Counted from the stretch's first letter, positions 34,624 to 45,264 are shown. The stretch is 64,000 nt of DNA from Alphaproteobacteria bacterium (GCA_017472065.1 JAFURB010000007.1:1-64000), one strand, 5' to 3'. The notes: generated by a model from the sequence alone, not told the origin. Program-made: numbers and translations.

Positions 34624-36393
34624 ATGTTATCTTTGAAATCAAAGTTCAGAACACATACATGTGGTGAATTAAATGCAAAAAATGTTGGTGAAACAGTAAC
34701 TTTGTCCGGGTGGGTTCATCGTAAACGTGACCATGGGGCGTTGTTGTTTGTGGACCTGCGCGATAATTATGGTATTACACAGATCGTTTTTGATGGTGGT
34801 AACGAAGAACTGGAACGCGTGCGTCCGGAATCTGTGATTAAGGTTACAGGTAATGTTGTTGCGCGTGATGTCGCGGCGGTTAATGATAAAATTCCAACAG
34901 GTGCAATTGAAATTCAGGCAACTTCGTTCGAAGTTTTAACAAATTCAGAAGTTTTGCCGTTCCAGGTGTTCGGCGAAGACGAAGTGGGCGAAGAACTGAG
35001 ATATAAATATCGTTTCTTGGATTTGCGCCGTGAAAAATTACATAACACTATTTTAACACGCAACAAAATGATGAAATGGTTGCGCGATAAGATGTGGGAT
35101 TTGGGTTTCTCGGAATTCCAAACACCGGTTTTGACCGCATCCAGTCCAGAAGGGGCGCGTGACTTTATCGTGCCATCGCGTTTGCATCATGGTAAATTCT
35201 ATGCGTTGCCACAAGCACCACAGATGTTCAAACAATTGTTACAGGTATCTGGATTTGATAGATATTTCCAGATTGCGCCATGTTTCCGTGACGAAGATTT
35301 GCGTGCAGACAGATTATTGGAATTTTATCAATTAGACTTGGAAATGTCGTTTGTTGACCTGAAAGATATTCAGGCCGTGGGTGACGAAGTTATGCCAAAC
35401 CTGGTGCGTGAATTTGCACCAGATGCAAATGTTTATCCAGAAATTCCACATATCACATTTGATGATGCAATGCTGAAATATGGTTCGGATAAGCCAGATT
35501 TACGCAATCCAATCATCATCCATGATGTAACAGAAGTGTTCCGTGGATCTGATTTTGGTATCTTTGCAAATGCGGTTGAAAATGGCAGTGTTGTTCGTGC
35601 AATCCCAGCACCAAACAGTGCGGATAAACCACGTTCTTGGTTTGATAAACTGGGCGAATATGCGGTCAAAGAATTGGGCCTGGGCGGTCTGGGGTACATC
35701 GTGTTCGCCGATGAGGCCAAGGGACCTGTTGCAAAAAAATTAGACGCGGCGCGGGTTGCAAAACTGCGCGAAGTTGCAGGTGATAATTCATCATTGTTCT
35801 TTGTTTGTGATGTGGCCGAACCGGCATCCAAGGCGGCGGGTAAACTGCGTAACAAATTGGGCGCGGATTTGGGGTTGATTAACCCACGTGACTTTGCGTT
35901 CTGTTGGGTGGAATCGTTCCCGTTCTTTGAACCAGACGAAGACAGGGGTGGCGCACCAAAGTTTACGCATAATCCGTTCTCGTTCCCGATGGCAACATTG
36001 GCGGAATTGGATACTAAAAATCCGTTTGATATCAAAGCGGCCCAGTTCGATATGGTGTTAAATGGTTTGGAAATTTGCAGTGGTGGGTTGCGTAACTATA
36101 ACCCAGATATTATGAAGAAATGCTTTGAAATCGCAGGATATCCAATTGAGGCGGTTGAAAAGAATTTCAGTGGTCTGTACACTGCGTTCCAATATGGCGC
36201 TCCACCGCACGGTGGATGTGCGTTCGGTATTGATCGTTTGGTATCAGAAATTACTGGGTTCGGTGACAGTGTTCGCGAAGTGGTTGCATTCCCAGCCAAC
36301 CAACGCGGCCAAGACCTTTTGATGGGCAGTCCGAACGAGGTGACCGAACAACAATTACGCGATGTTCATATCAATATCCGTAAAAAGAATTAA
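34624..36393 (+). CDS. aspS: Aspartyl-tRNA synthetase
   Basis: A 589-residue class II synthetase. The N-terminal OB fold (LSGWVHRKRDHGALLFVDLRD) binds the anticodon. Motif 2 is FRDEDLRADR and motif 3 GIDRL. A large bacterial insert domain lies between. Alphaproteobacterial AspRS usually also charges tRNA-Asn (non-discriminating), with GatCAB completing Asn-tRNA; that could hold here but is not shown. ATG 34624 has AAGGGA upstream; a longer frame starting with TTG 57 nt upstream would run through the leader hairpin. Confidence 0.97.
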   Translation: MLSLKSKFRTHTCGELNAKNVGETVTLSGWVHRKRDHGALLFVDLRDNYGITQIVFDGGNEELERVRPESVIKVTGNVVARDVAAVNDKIPTGAIEIQATSFEVLTNSEVLPFQVFGEDEVGEELRYKYRFLDLRREKLHNTILTRNKMMKWLRDKMWDLGFSEFQTPVLTASSPEGARDFIVPSRLHHGKFYALPQAPQMFKQLLQVSGFDRYFQIAPCFRDEDLRADRLLEFYQLDLEMSFVDLKDIQAVGDEVMPNLVREFAPDANVYPEIPHITFDDAMLKYGSDKPDLRNPIIIHDVTEVFRGSDFGIFANAVENGSVVRAIPAPNSADKPRSWFDKLGEYAVKELGLGGLGYIVFADEAKGPVAKKLDAARVAKLREVAGDNSSLFFVCDVAEPASKAAGKLRNKLGADLGLINPRDFAFCWVESFPFFEPDEDRGGAPKFTHNPFSFPMATLAELDTKNPFDIKAAQFDMVLNGLEICSGGLRNYNPDIMKKCFEIAGYPIEAVEKNFSGLYTAFQYGAPPHGGCAFGIDRLVSEITGFGDSVREVVAFPANQRGQDLLMGSPNEVTEQQLRDVHINIRKKN

Positions 36394-36400
36394 AAAAACA

Positions 36401-36425
36401 AAAATCCCCCGGTTAGGGGGATTTT
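36401..36425. terminator. Terminator after aspS
   Basis: Stem AAAATCCCCC / GGGGGATTTT with a 5-nt loop, between aspS and convergent small genes. Confidence 0.85.
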
Positions 36426-36433
36426 AATTGAGT

Positions 36434-36607
36434 TTAATCGACTTTTAAGTGTCCAGAACGACCACTTTTTAACCATTCCAGAACAGCGATACGTGATTCT
36501 ATACTAACTTTATCTTGATCTGTTTCTATTTTTATATTTCGTAATTCCTGAATAACAGCGTTAATTTTTTCGATTACTTTATCATTTAGGATTTTGCTTT
36601 TATTCAT
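36434..36607 (-). CDS. 57-residue coiled-coil protein
   Basis: A short gene with a full GGAGG Shine-Dalgarno 7 nt before the ATG. The product begins MNKSKILNDKVIEKINAVIQ and continues E-L-R-N-I-K-I-E-T; it is helical and charged, likely a coiled-coil dimer. It lies 18 nt after the 140-residue gene on the same strand. Function unknown. Confidence 0.6.
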   Translation of the reverse strand: MNKSKILNDKVIEKINAVIQELRNIKIETDQDKVSIESRIAVLEWLKSGRSGHLKVD

Positions 36608-36625
36608 AATAATACCTCCATGTTT

Positions 36626-37048
36626 TTATCGTGCTTGGACGTAGTGTTTTTTATAAAAGGTTTGGTTTTTTGCTATTATGTTGTTGTATGTTTTTTGAAG
36701 ATGGCGTTTCTTTGTTAGATAAGACCTGTTTGTTGCTGTTTTAGCACTCTGTTCATCGTCATCATTATCGTCATCAAAGTCTGTGTTGGTATATGTTATT
36801 TCATTATCAACGTCGGCGTCAATTAGTTCGTCTATACTTACTTCATAACTTTGACCGTCTGTATCTGTGTAGATGACTGTTTCTGCATCTATTGGTACAT
36901 ATATTGTACCTCTGTCCTCTTTTTCTTCAGGTCTTGATATGTCTATATCAAGACGTTTGTCGGCTTTTAAAATAGGGATTCTAGAAAAGGAAATTTTTGT
37001 TTTACGATTTTTTGGCAAAAATGTTCTTTGGTATATATGATTTGACAT
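36626..37048 (-). CDS. 140-residue protein with acidic centre
   Basis: Unassigned. A basic N-terminus (Q-R-T-F-L-P-K-N-R-K-T-K), a beta-rich middle (T-I-Y-V-P-I-D-A-E-T-V-I-Y), a very acidic segment with D-F-D-D-D-N-D-D-D-E (about 88-98), and a basic tail. No signal peptide. A promoter with TTGACT (37102-37107 reversed), 16-nt spacer and TAACAT lies upstream. Likely accessory. Confidence 0.5.
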   Translation of the reverse strand: MSNHIYQRTFLPKNRKTKISFSRIPILKADKRLDIDISRPEEKEDRGTIYVPIDAETVIYTDTDGQSYEVSIDELIDADVDNEITYTNTDFDDDNDDDEQSAKTATNRSYLTKKRHLQKTYNNIIAKNQTFYKKHYVQAR

Positions 37049-37188
37049 TATTAAATCCTTTTTTAGGGGGTATATTTTTATGTTAATAAAAAAAATCGTT
37101 AAGTCAATATGTTAGTTGTAATTGAGAATTCATACCTGTGGGATTGTTGGCAAAAAATAAATATAATTCGTCACAGGAGAAATTTTAT

Positions 37189-37539
37189 ATGCACGATTAT
37201 ATTAGTAATTTAACACACTTGTTACGTTTGACACCATACCAATCGGATGTTTTGAAAAGTAATATTAATAATTACAACCTAGGACATATTGTTAAACGTG
37301 GTGGTGTAATTTATGTGCCGTATGTGTCGCGTGGAATATATGCATGGATTATAAAAAAAATATGTGGTGTGCGTGCTGATTTAATCGGACAAAATAAAAT
37401 TCTTATAAGAAACAAACGAAATATCAGATTTTATAAAAATGGATATTATTGTGTAAAAATTGGTCGATATATATACTATGCAGATTCAATGGGACATGCC
37501 ATTTCACGCAATGAATTTTTACAAAAAATCAAAAATTAA
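37189..37539 (+). CDS. 116-residue protein of unknown function
   Basis: Starts at ATG 37189 with AGGAGA 8 nt upstream. The chain is basic, with aromatic beta-like stretches (G-V-I-Y-V-P-Y-V-S-R-G-I-Y-A-W and Y-Y-C-V-K-I-G-R-Y-I-Y-Y). No signal peptide or known motif. Its last 4 bases overlap the convergent AsmA-like gene. Codon use is A+T-rich compared with core genes, so it may be acquired. Confidence 0.5.
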   Translation: MHDYISNLTHLLRLTPYQSDVLKSNINNYNLGHIVKRGGVIYVPYVSRGIYAWIIKKICGVRADLIGQNKILIRNKRNIRFYKNGYYCVKIGRYIYYADSMGHAISRNEFLQKIKN

Positions 37540-40010
37540 AACTTATTATGTGACTTGATAAATTCGCGCAGGTAATCGCCATCAAAGTTTATCATGATTT
37601 CTGATAATGAATAGCGACGCAGACCGTTTGGTAATATGTTGACCTGGATTATGGATGGGGTGGGTGATGTGCCACGCATACGCAAATCTAATGTGGTGTA
37701 CATTTCGCCGTTTTCTATTTCAATGGTGCCTTGGCCATCAATATGACGCATTGATATTTGAAATGGTTCGGTTGTTATAAAATTTCCATTGTCATATTTG
37801 CCAACAATATGCATGTTTTTTAGTTGTGTTTCACCGTCGTTTAATGCACGTGATAATGCAAATTCTATGTTTAATTGATTTATATCTTTGGCAGATGCAT
37901 AAAAATTATCCATACCCAATCCAACAATATATCCGCCGTCAAACGACATATCCATTTCGCCTGTCATATTATAAAATATATCATGGGCAATTTGACCAAA
38001 TGTTTTCATGTGGATTTCTGCCGTTACCATTGTGTCGCGCAGATTGATAGGCATTGTTTTGTTTAACAAATTTCCATTGATTACAAATTTGTTCATCTGG
38101 GCAAAGATGTCATAATTTGTTTTGTCTTTTTCAATTGTGACCAATATATTGCCGCGCGTGTTGTCGGTAATGGAAAATATCTGGGCATTATTTTTTAACG
38201 AATAAACAAAGTTCGCGTATTTATTACCATCATATACCAATGTATCTGCAGACAATGATATGTTTGCATTTATGCCAAATGGAATTAGTATTGGTGCATT
38301 GGTTAAAAATGACATTTCTTCGTATCGGGTAATAAAATCACGCGATATAAATTTATCTAGGTCCAGTGTTTTTGTGTGCAGTGTTATGTTATTCCCATTT
38401 ACAGAACCGGTATAGATATTGCCCGCTAATTCTATTTTTATATCAGATATTTTATCGTTATCGTATGTGCCGGTTATTTTATATGGCATGTCGTTTATTG
38501 CACGCAAATCCAATCCAGGTAACCATGTGTGTGCAGATATTCCGGACAGTGTAAACCGTTTGCCATCCAATTGAATTTGCCACTGTTTATTGTACGGGGT
38601 AAATTTCATGACTTTATCATGCCAAATAAAATCACCACGATCTGTGTTCATAAATCCAGGTATAAATGGCAGTTTTATGTTTGCCCAATTCAGTGTTTTA
38701 TTATTTGCAAATTTGAATTCTGCATCAATATCATCTGGTGATATATGGTATATGCCAGCGACATCTGTAAATTCAAATTTAATTATACCGTGTGACCCCA
38801 GTTGTTTAATATGATTGCTGATAATCCCGGCGCGCGGCATTTTTGTATCTGATTTAACCGTCATATCAAATGATTTGTTGTTAACAGATAAATTACCGTT
38901 AATGTCACCATATTCGTATGGTGTGCATGACCAATTTTCGGGTGTGCCGGAAAACATGCATGTTGATGGACGGCCATCAAATGGCATGGTAATCAGAATA
39001 TTGTGTGCGCCGGTTGAATCAATTATGCCACCTGTAACGGCAATATCATCGGCGACGATATTTGTTATTTGCAGTATTTTATTTGTTGCAATTACATTTA
39101 TGCGTATGTGCCTAAATTCATGCCCCATAAATTTTAATTTTCCATAAAAATCCAGGTCGTATTGTATGTTCTGTAAATTGGTGTCGGGTGACAATAATGA
39201 TGAAAAATCATAGTTCAGATTATCTGATTTTAATTGAACAATCTTGGTCCCGTTTGGTTGGATTTCAATATTGCCGGTAATGTTGCCAGCCCGGATGTTT
39301 GTGTATTTGAATCCGGTGCCACCATCCCATTCAAAATTCATAGTAACCGATGTTCGTGTTGTTATTTTGGGTTCTGGGATATCGAACCAGGAATTAAAGT
39401 CATCTGTGTCAAATGACATATGACCGCGAATTGTTCCATTATCAAAAAACTGGCCGGTGATTTCCAGATTGTTATTTTTGTTTTTGATACTGAAATTGTT
39501 TCCAAAAACTTCTAAATCATATTTGTGATTCTTGGTTCGTATTGTGCCACGAAATGTATTATCAAGCATCTGGGCGCGAATTATATAAAAATCACGGCCC
39601 ATAAAATGAATTTTTGAATCATATATGTTCACAGTGTGGTTAAAGTTTGCAGGGGCCAGTTTTTTAATGTCTATATCGGCATCGTATATGGTAACACTGC
39701 TGTTAATTTCGGGATTGTCTAGGTTAAAAATACTGCTAAACGGGATGGACAGCATAACAGAACCAATGCGGGCCGTTGGAACCGTTACATCGTGGGCAAC
39801 GATTTTTGCACCGGACAGTAAACTGAAATTAATATCGCCGTTTAATTTTGCATCAACATTGGTTTGTTCCATAATTGCTTTTTCAATCATGGGTTTGAAC
39901 CCATTCAGGGTTATCATTGATGGTACGATAATAAATGCCAATAAAATTGCGGCGATAATTGATACAATCGTCCATACGATTCTGCGTTTGTGTCTGGGTT
40001 TTAATGCCAT
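37536..40010 (-). CDS. AsmA-family envelope protein
   Basis: An 824-residue protein with one N-terminal membrane helix (about 12-33), then the AsmA start L-N-G-F-K-P-M-I-E-K-A, and a long repetitive beta-strand body that lies in the periplasm. AsmA-like proteins are implicated in phospholipid transport between membranes and outer-membrane homeostasis. The C-terminus returns to the family signature (I-E-N-G-E-M-Y-T-T-L-D-L-R-M-R-G-T). It is divergent from uvrB and stands alone. Confidence 0.85.
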   Translation of the reverse strand: MALKPRHKRRIVWTIVSIIAAILLAFIIVPSMITLNGFKPMIEKAIMEQTNVDAKLNGDINFSLLSGAKIVAHDVTVPTARIGSVMLSIPFSSIFNLDNPEINSSVTIYDADIDIKKLAPANFNHTVNIYDSKIHFMGRDFYIIRAQMLDNTFRGTIRTKNHKYDLEVFGNNFSIKNKNNNLEITGQFFDNGTIRGHMSFDTDDFNSWFDIPEPKITTRTSVTMNFEWDGGTGFKYTNIRAGNITGNIEIQPNGTKIVQLKSDNLNYDFSSLLSPDTNLQNIQYDLDFYGKLKFMGHEFRHIRINVIATNKILQITNIVADDIAVTGGIIDSTGAHNILITMPFDGRPSTCMFSGTPENWSCTPYEYGDINGNLSVNNKSFDMTVKSDTKMPRAGIISNHIKQLGSHGIIKFEFTDVAGIYHISPDDIDAEFKFANNKTLNWANIKLPFIPGFMNTDRGDFIWHDKVMKFTPYNKQWQIQLDGKRFTLSGISAHTWLPGLDLRAINDMPYKITGTYDNDKISDIKIELAGNIYTGSVNGNNITLHTKTLDLDKFISRDFITRYEEMSFLTNAPILIPFGINANISLSADTLVYDGNKYANFVYSLKNNAQIFSITDNTRGNILVTIEKDKTNYDIFAQMNKFVINGNLLNKTMPINLRDTMVTAEIHMKTFGQIAHDIFYNMTGEMDMSFDGGYIVGLGMDNFYASAKDINQLNIEFALSRALNDGETQLKNMHIVGKYDNGNFITTEPFQISMRHIDGQGTIEIENGEMYTTLDLRMRGTSPTPSIIQVNILPNGLRRYSLSEIMINFDGDYLREFIKSHNKF

Positions 40011-40057
40011 TCTCTCGTCCCCTTGTATTTTGATTATAATGGATTATACTAAATGTT

Positions 40058-42049
40058 GTGAACAAAAAAATATTTAATCTTGAAAGTAATTACAAACCGA
40101 TGGGTGATCAACCCACCGCTATATCTGAATTGGTGTCGGGTATTAATGACGGTCGTCGGTCCCAGGTGTTGTTGGGGGTAACTGGGTCTGGTAAAACATT
40201 TACAATGGCAAATGTTATTGCACAATTGGGACGGCCGGCATTAATTATGGCGCCAAATAAAATTCTGGCGGCGCAATTATATACGGAAATGAAATCGTTC
40301 TTTCCAAATAATCATGTGGAATATTTTGTGTCGTATTATGATTATTATCAACCCGAAGCATACATGCCAACAACCGATACATATATCGACAAAGATGCAT
40401 CGATTAATGAACAGTTGGACCGTATGCGGCACAGTGCAACACGCGCCATGTTAGAAGAACGCGATGTCGTTGTCGTGTCATCTGTGTCATCGATTTATGG
40501 TATGGGGTCACCCGAACAATATGCAGGGATGCGACTGGTAATTCGTGTGGGTGATAATATTTCAATGCGCGATGTGATGCGTGCGATGGTTGATATTCAA
40601 TATAAACGCAATGATGTGTCTTTTGAACGCGGTGAGTTTCGTGTGCGTGGTGATACATTGGATGTGTTCCCTTCACATGCCCAAGACAGGGCGTGGAAAT
40701 TATCGTTCTTTGGTGATGAAATCGAAGAGATTTGGGAATTTGATACGCTGACTGGGGCAAAGTTACAGCGTCTGGACCGGATTGCGATTTATCCAAATAC
40801 GCACTATGCCACACCAATGCCCAGTGTTCTGCAGGCGATTGGTGAAATAAAAAAAGACCTGAAGGAACGGTTGGATTTCTTTCATGAAAATATGAAATAT
40901 ATCGAAGAACAGCGGTTGCGTGAACGCGTGAACTTTGATATCGAAATGATGGAAAATACGGGAACATGTCGTGGGGTTGAAAATTATTCCAGATATTTGT
41001 CAGGGCGCGCGCCAGGGATGCCACCACCAACATTGTTTGAATATTTGCCACACGATGCGGTTCTGTTTATTGATGAAAGTCATGTGACCGTTCCGCAAAT
41101 TGGCGCAATGAGTCGTGGTGACCGTGCACGCAAAGAAACATTGTCGCAATATGGTTTTAGATTGCCGGCATGTATTGATAATAGACCACTGACTTTTGAC
41201 GAGTGGGACGCGTTGCGACCGCAAACAATATTTGTATCTGCAACACCGGGGACATGGGAATTAGAACAGTCGGGTGGAATTGTGTCCGAACAGGTTATTC
41301 GCCCCACAGGCTTATTAGACCCGGTTTGTGATGTGCGACCAACCACGCACCAGGTTGATGATTTATTGGACCAGGTTAAGGCTGTTTCAGGACGCGTGTT
41401 GGTTACAACATTGACCAAGAAAATGGCGGAACAGTTAACAGATTATTTGAACGAAAACGGAATACGTGCAAAATATCTGCACAGTGATATTGAAACACTG
41501 GAACGCATTGAATTGTTGCGTGATTTGCGACTGGGAAAATTCAATGTTCTGGTTGGGATTAATTTGCTGCGCGAAGGGCTGGATGTACCAGAATGTGAAT
41601 TGGTTGCAATAATGGATGCAGACAAAGAAGGGTTCTTGCGTTCGACGCGTTCGCTGATTCAAACGATTGGTCGTGCGGCGCGTAATGCAAATGGACGGGT
41701 TATTCTGTATGCGGATAAAATTACAGATTCTATGCGTGATGCGCTGGACGAAACGGCGCGTCGTCGCGAAAAACAGATGGCATATAATACCGCCCATGGT
41801 ATTATTCCAAAGACAGTTACCAAGGCTGTATTTGCCGAGGTTGGCGAAAAACAAGAAAAAACTGATAAATCACGTCGATTTGTTTATGATAAATCAGGTG
41901 GCGTGATGGATGCGGAAACACTGCGTAAAGAAATTGCAAAACTGACCAAGAAAATGCGTAGCGCGGCAGAAGATTTGGAATTTGAATTGGCGGCCGAAAT
42001 CCGTGACGAAATTCATAAACTAGAAGATGATTTATTGTTGGTGGAGTAA
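40058..42049 (+). CDS. uvrB: UvrABC excinuclease subunit B
   Basis: A 663-residue UvrB, the damage-verifying helicase of nucleotide excision repair. Walker [12 protein letters not shown] is near residue 40. The beta-hairpin region is [12 protein letters not shown], followed by D-E-S-H, the C-terminal helicase motifs and a C-terminal UVR coiled coil that contacts UvrC ([13 protein letters not shown]). Start GTG. A TATAAT at 40035-40040 gives a leader of about 11 nt. Confidence 0.97.
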   Translation: MNKKIFNLESNYKPMGDQPTAISELVSGINDGRRSQVLLGVTGSGKTFTMANVIAQLGRPALIMAPNKILAAQLYTEMKSFFPNNHVEYFVSYYDYYQPEAYMPTTDTYIDKDASINEQLDRMRHSATRAMLEERDVVVVSSVSSIYGMGSPEQYAGMRLVIRVGDNISMRDVMRAMVDIQYKRNDVSFERGEFRVRGDTLDVFPSHAQDRAWKLSFFGDEIEEIWEFDTLTGAKLQRLDRIAIYPNTHYATPMPSVLQAIGEIKKDLKERLDFFHENMKYIEEQRLRERVNFDIEMMENTGTCRGVENYSRYLSGRAPGMPPPTLFEYLPHDAVLFIDESHVTVPQIGAMSRGDRARKETLSQYGFRLPACIDNRPLTFDEWDALRPQTIFVSATPGTWELEQSGGIVSEQVIRPTGLLDPVCDVRPTTHQVDDLLDQVKAVSGRVLVTTLTKKMAEQLTDYLNENGIRAKYLHSDIETLERIELLRDLRLGKFNVLVGINLLREGLDVPECELVAIMDADKEGFLRSTRSLIQTIGRAARNANGRVILYADKITDSMRDALDETARRREKQMAYNTAHGIIPKTVTKAVFAEVGEKQEKTDKSRRFVYDKSGGVMDAETLRKEIAKLTKKMRSAAEDLEFELAAEIRDEIHKLEDDLLLVE

Positions 42050-42053
42050 GGGT

Positions 42054-42452
42054 ATGAAAGAATATTTATTAAATAATATTGATGAAACACGCACGTGGGC
42101 GCGACAATTTGCCGAAAAATTATCTGCGCCGTGTGTTGTTGCGTTGCATGGGGATTTGGGGATGGGAAAATCTGAAATTGCGCGCACGATTATTCAAACT
42201 ATGCGTGGGGCAGATACCGTTGTCCCCAGCCCAACATTTACAATTGTACAATCGTATGATGGTATTTCACATTTTGATTTATATCGCATCGAAGATGCAG
42301 ATGAATTAGTTGAGGTTGGATTACAGCATGCGATTGAGAACGATATTACTTTAATCGAGTGGCCCGAAATTGCCAATGATATGTTGCCGGCAAATACAAT
42401 TCATGTTCATATAACACAACATGGTGATGGACGCAGAATTGTTGTTGAATAA
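42054..42452 (+). CDS. tsaE: tRNA threonylcarbamoyl-adenosine ATPase TsaE
   Basis: A 132-residue TsaE, an ATPase needed for t6A modification of tRNAs that read ANN codons. Walker A is LHGDLGMGKSEIA; the family motifs S-P-T-F-T-I-V and H-F-D-L-Y-R follow, then I-E-W-P-E. The ATG follows the uvrB stop by 4 nt with GGAG and AAGGG upstream, so it is coupled to uvrB. Confidence 0.94.
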   Translation: MKEYLLNNIDETRTWARQFAEKLSAPCVVALHGDLGMGKSEIARTIIQTMRGADTVVPSPTFTIVQSYDGISHFDLYRIEDADELVEVGLQHAIENDITLIEWPEIANDMLPANTIHVHITQHGDGRRIVVE

Positions 42453-42583
42453 ATATATGGGAAAAGGTGCCTGTGGTGTAAAAATTATATTTTGATAGAA
42501 TTTATTTGTGGATACAGATGCAAAAGGTTTTCTGATATTCCGAACCCACATCCCTAATAAAAATCCCCCAAACGGGGGATTTT
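42453..42583. terminator. Intergenic region ending in a bidirectional terminator
   Basis: No gene is seen in 42453-42555. The hairpin AAAATCCCCC / GGGGGATTTT at 42560-42583 serves tsaE and the convergent repeat-protein gene. Confidence 0.8.
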
Positions 42584-43228
42584 TTATTTAATTGGTGGGA
42601 AACAATCGCCACCTGATTTCGGACAGCATGCAAATACGGCATTGCCCATATCTTTGAATATTTCATCGGCGCAACACCCGAATTTGTTTGGTTTTGTTCC
42701 ATCAGCACACAAACCAGATTCCAGATTAGCGTTCTTTTGTTCGTCTGTTAATTCAGGTTCGGTTTCTGGTTCTGGTTCCGGTGTGGCATTTTTAATTGGC
42801 GGAAAACAATCACCACCGGTTTCTGGACAACAATTAAACCCAAGTTCCCCCATGTCAGTATATTTTTCGCCTGGACAACATCCATTTTCATCGGGTGTAT
42901 CACATGTTTTATCAACAGGTTCAGTGGTTTCCGTGCTTTCTGGTTTGGATTCAGATGTTGTAATTGGCATACGACGGGCGTTTTTTGCCGCCGTGCCACG
43001 TGCACCGGCGCGACGTTGACATGAACTGCGTTGTTGTTGCTTTAGTTGGGTCAGTTCTGCGATTGTTTCTTCGTCGGGGTCAACAATCGCGGACAAGTTC
43101 GCAATTTCAGCAGCAATTTCATCGCATGTTTTGCGGTTCGCAACAGATGATGCAGATATTTCATTTGCAATGGCCGCGGTTGCAAAACCAGCAACAAGTG
43201 AAAAAATAGCAAGTTTATATATTTTCAT
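42584..43228 (-). CDS. Exported cysteine-rich protein with two repeats
   Basis: A 214-residue protein with a signal peptide (cleavage after A-I-A-N). A helical part (30-75) is followed by a basic, low-complexity segment (R-A-G-A-R-G-T-A-A-K-N-A-R-R) and a Glu/Pro/Thr linker. Two copies then follow of a cysteine repeat, G-C-C-x(8-10)-D-M-G-x(3)-F-x-C-C-P-x-x-G-G-D-C-F-P-P-I-K, separated by an E/P-rich spacer. The repeat could be a disulphide-bonded surface module. No known domain. Confidence 0.65.
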   Translation of the reverse strand: MKIYKLAIFSLVAGFATAAIANEISASSVANRKTCDEIAAEIANLSAIVDPDEETIAELTQLKQQQRSSCQRRAGARGTAAKNARRMPITTSESKPESTETTEPVDKTCDTPDENGCCPGEKYTDMGELGFNCCPETGGDCFPPIKNATPEPEPETEPELTDEQKNANLESGLCADGTKPNKFGCCADEIFKDMGNAVFACCPKSGGDCFPPIK

Positions 43229-43233
43229 AATTT

Positions 43234-43800
43234 TTACTCGTTTATTATCTTTTCAACTTCCAGAATAAAATCAATTGCTGGGTTTGTTAATTTTTTTGCG
43301 GTTTCAAAGATTTCTTCGGCGGCAGCCTGCATGTTTAAGCGTTTATAGGTTTCAACCACTTCGATTGTATGGTAATCGTCACCAAATTCATCATCTTTTA
43401 ATGCGCGTGCAATGGCTAATTCCTGCTTTGCCATTTCGCGATATTTTTGGGAATTTTCTGCACAGCCGCGTTCTGATAGATTTGCAAAAACCTTGGCGCG
43501 TTCAATGCGATCGTTTGATGATGCAAATTCGTCACCATTTGGCAGACGAACCAACAATGATTCTTCAATTAATACGCATGTTTTTTTAGATTCTGGTACC
43601 TGGGGGGCAGGGACCGCAGATGCATGCGCCGGGTTGGATATTTTTGTTTGAACCGAATTGCCACCAATGCCAAATCCAACCATTATTCCGCATATGAATA
43701 ATGCAATAAATGCCATAATGCCCCAGAAACGCTGGGCAGGGGTGTGTACAATTTGATATTGATTTTTTGTTTTTTTGGTTGTTTTTGTTTGGTGTTTCAT
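43234..43800 (-). CDS. Membrane-anchored periplasmic protein
   Basis: A 188-residue protein with a basic cytoplasmic tail, one membrane helix (about 27-47), a Pro/Ala linker, then a periplasmic helical domain of alternating charged residues ([35 protein letters not shown]). A GGAGG ribosome site precedes the ATG. It lies 5 nt upstream of the cysteine-repeat gene, so the two are one operon. Function unknown. Confidence 0.6.
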   Translation of the reverse strand: MKHQTKTTKKTKNQYQIVHTPAQRFWGIMAFIALFICGIMVGFGIGGNSVQTKISNPAHASAVPAPQVPESKKTCVLIEESLLVRLPNGDEFASSNDRIERAKVFANLSERGCAENSQKYREMAKQELAIARALKDDEFGDDYHTIEVVETYKRLNMQAAAEEIFETAKKLTNPAIDFILEVEKIINE

Positions 43801-43827
43801 TATTCCCTCCGTTTTTTATTATCTATA

Positions 43828-44538
43828 TTATGCCACAATTCCATCACGAATTGTAATAATTTTATCAGCACGTTGGGCCAATGTCATGTCGTGTGTCACG
43901 AATAACATAGCCATTTTGTTTTTGCGAACCAAATCCAGTAACAAATCGAACACTGTCATCGCGTGGTTTGGGTCCAGGTTTCCGGTTGGTTCGTCCGCTA
44001 AAAGAATATCTGGATTGTTGGCCAGGGCGCGTGCAACGGCGGTGCGTTGTTGTTCACCACCAGACATTTGGCCAGGCAGGTGGCCGGCACGATGGGCGAC
44101 ATTTGCCGCACGCAATAATTTTAATGCGCGCGCATGTGCATCGTTTTCGTTCATGCCATTGGCCAGCATCGGCAACATAACATTTTCAAGTGCCGTAAAA
44201 TCAGACAGCAGATTATGTTTTTGATATACGAACCCAAGTTTTTTGCGACGAATTTGTGTACGCATGTCTTCGTCCATTTTCTGGACCGATGCGCCATTAA
44301 TCATAATACTGCCCGATGTGGGGCGGTCAAGTAAGCCAACGCATTGCAGTAATGTTGATTTACCAGAACCCGATGCGCCAACCAATGCGATAATTTCGCC
44401 ACGGTGCAGGTCAAATCCACCACCGCGCAAGATGTGTAATGGTTGGCCACCTTCGATAAATGTCTTTTTAATATCGCGCACCGACATAACAATGTCGCCG
44501 GTTTTTATTTTTGATAAAGAATTTAATATACTGCTCAT
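43828..44538 (-). CDS. lolD: Lipoprotein-releasing system ATPase LolD
   Basis: A 236-residue ABC ATPase. Walker [10 protein letters not shown], signature [19 protein letters not shown], Walker [13 protein letters not shown], and the MacB/LolD family marker [10 protein letters not shown]. It powers transfer of outer-membrane lipoproteins to LolA. The first 13 residues precede the usual start. The membrane partner is encoded upstream with one unknown gene between. Confidence 0.93.
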   Translation of the reverse strand: MSSILNSLSKIKTGDIVMSVRDIKKTFIEGGQPLHILRGGGFDLHRGEIIALVGASGSGKSTLLQCVGLLDRPTSGSIMINGASVQKMDEDMRTQIRRKKLGFVYQKHNLLSDFTALENVMLPMLANGMNENDAHARALKLLRAANVAHRAGHLPGQMSGGEQQRTAVARALANNPDILLADEPTGNLDPNHAMTVFDLLLDLVRKNKMAMLFVTHDMTLAQRADKIITIRDGIVA

Positions 44539-45264
44539 TTATTCATGTCCGTGTTGTTTTCGTGCGTTTTCTATTTGTTGAATTTGTTGTTCGGATTTTA
44601 CAAAGTCATCACGATGTTGTGGTGCAATAATATGTCCAATTCGAATAAAGTTTAGTTGTTCGTCGTTTTGGTCTTGTATGAATTGTGCCTCGGTTCTGTT
44701 TAGATAATATTTTATGTCATCTGGTGAAAAACCAAAAACAGCACCGTGGACAAAATTCATGTTTGCTATTTCTTGGTATTGTTCAGGTGTTAAAAATTTG
44801 TTATTTTTTTTAATGTCATCAATTTTTTCAGGTGTGACATGGATGTCTTTTAGTTCTGGGTTCAGACGCTTTAGTTCGTCAATATAATATTTCATTTTAT
44901 CGGCCCAGTGGGATTTGTGGGCCAGAATATAGTTTTCAATATCTTGGATTTGTTCGCGGGTATATTTTTTTATGACTTCGCGATGTTCTGGGCGCAAATC
45001 GTTAATGTTATCCAATTGGCGCAACATATCACCCGCCTGAAAAGATTGAAATATATCCATATAATCATATTGCATTAATAATTCATAACGCGACATGTTG
45101 TCTGGGAATTTATATTCATAGAATATTTTATGTGGTGGTGTGATGCCGTATGATTTATAACGTTCATCCGCGGCCTTGGCAGATAATGTATCGTTTCCCC
45201 AAGTGGCATTAAATGATTCTAGGACAAATTTATTAAATAATAATTCGGTTTGTTTTTTATTCAT
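44539..45264 (-). CDS. Unknown gene between lolD and lolC
   Basis: A 241-residue protein, cytosolic by its sequence (no signal or membrane helix), rich in charged and aromatic residues (I-F-Y-E-Y-K-F-P-D-N-M-S-R-Y). It ends in Q-H-G-H-E. It overlaps lolC/E by 8 bases and abuts lolD, so it is bound into the Lol operon. lolC and lolD are usually adjacent; an extra gene here is unusual. Start ATG 45264 (an upstream frame extends 15 nt). Confidence 0.65.
   Translation of the reverse strand: MNKKQTELLFNKFVLESFNATWGNDTLSAKAADERYKSYGITPPHKIFYEYKFPDNMSRYELLMQYDYMDIFQSFQAGDMLRQLDNINDLRPEHREVIKKYTREQIQDIENYILAHKSHWADKMKYYIDELKRLNPELKDIHVTPEKIDDIKKNNKFLTPEQYQEIANMNFVHGAVFGFSPDDIKYYLNRTEAQFIQDQNDEQLNFIRIGHIIAPQHRDDFVKSEQQIQQIENARKQHGHE

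Noticed and set aside
42453-42555. A small RNA between tsaE and the terminator
   Set aside because: Some pairing can be drawn and a weak -10 exists, but there is no consistent promoter and no second copy to compare.
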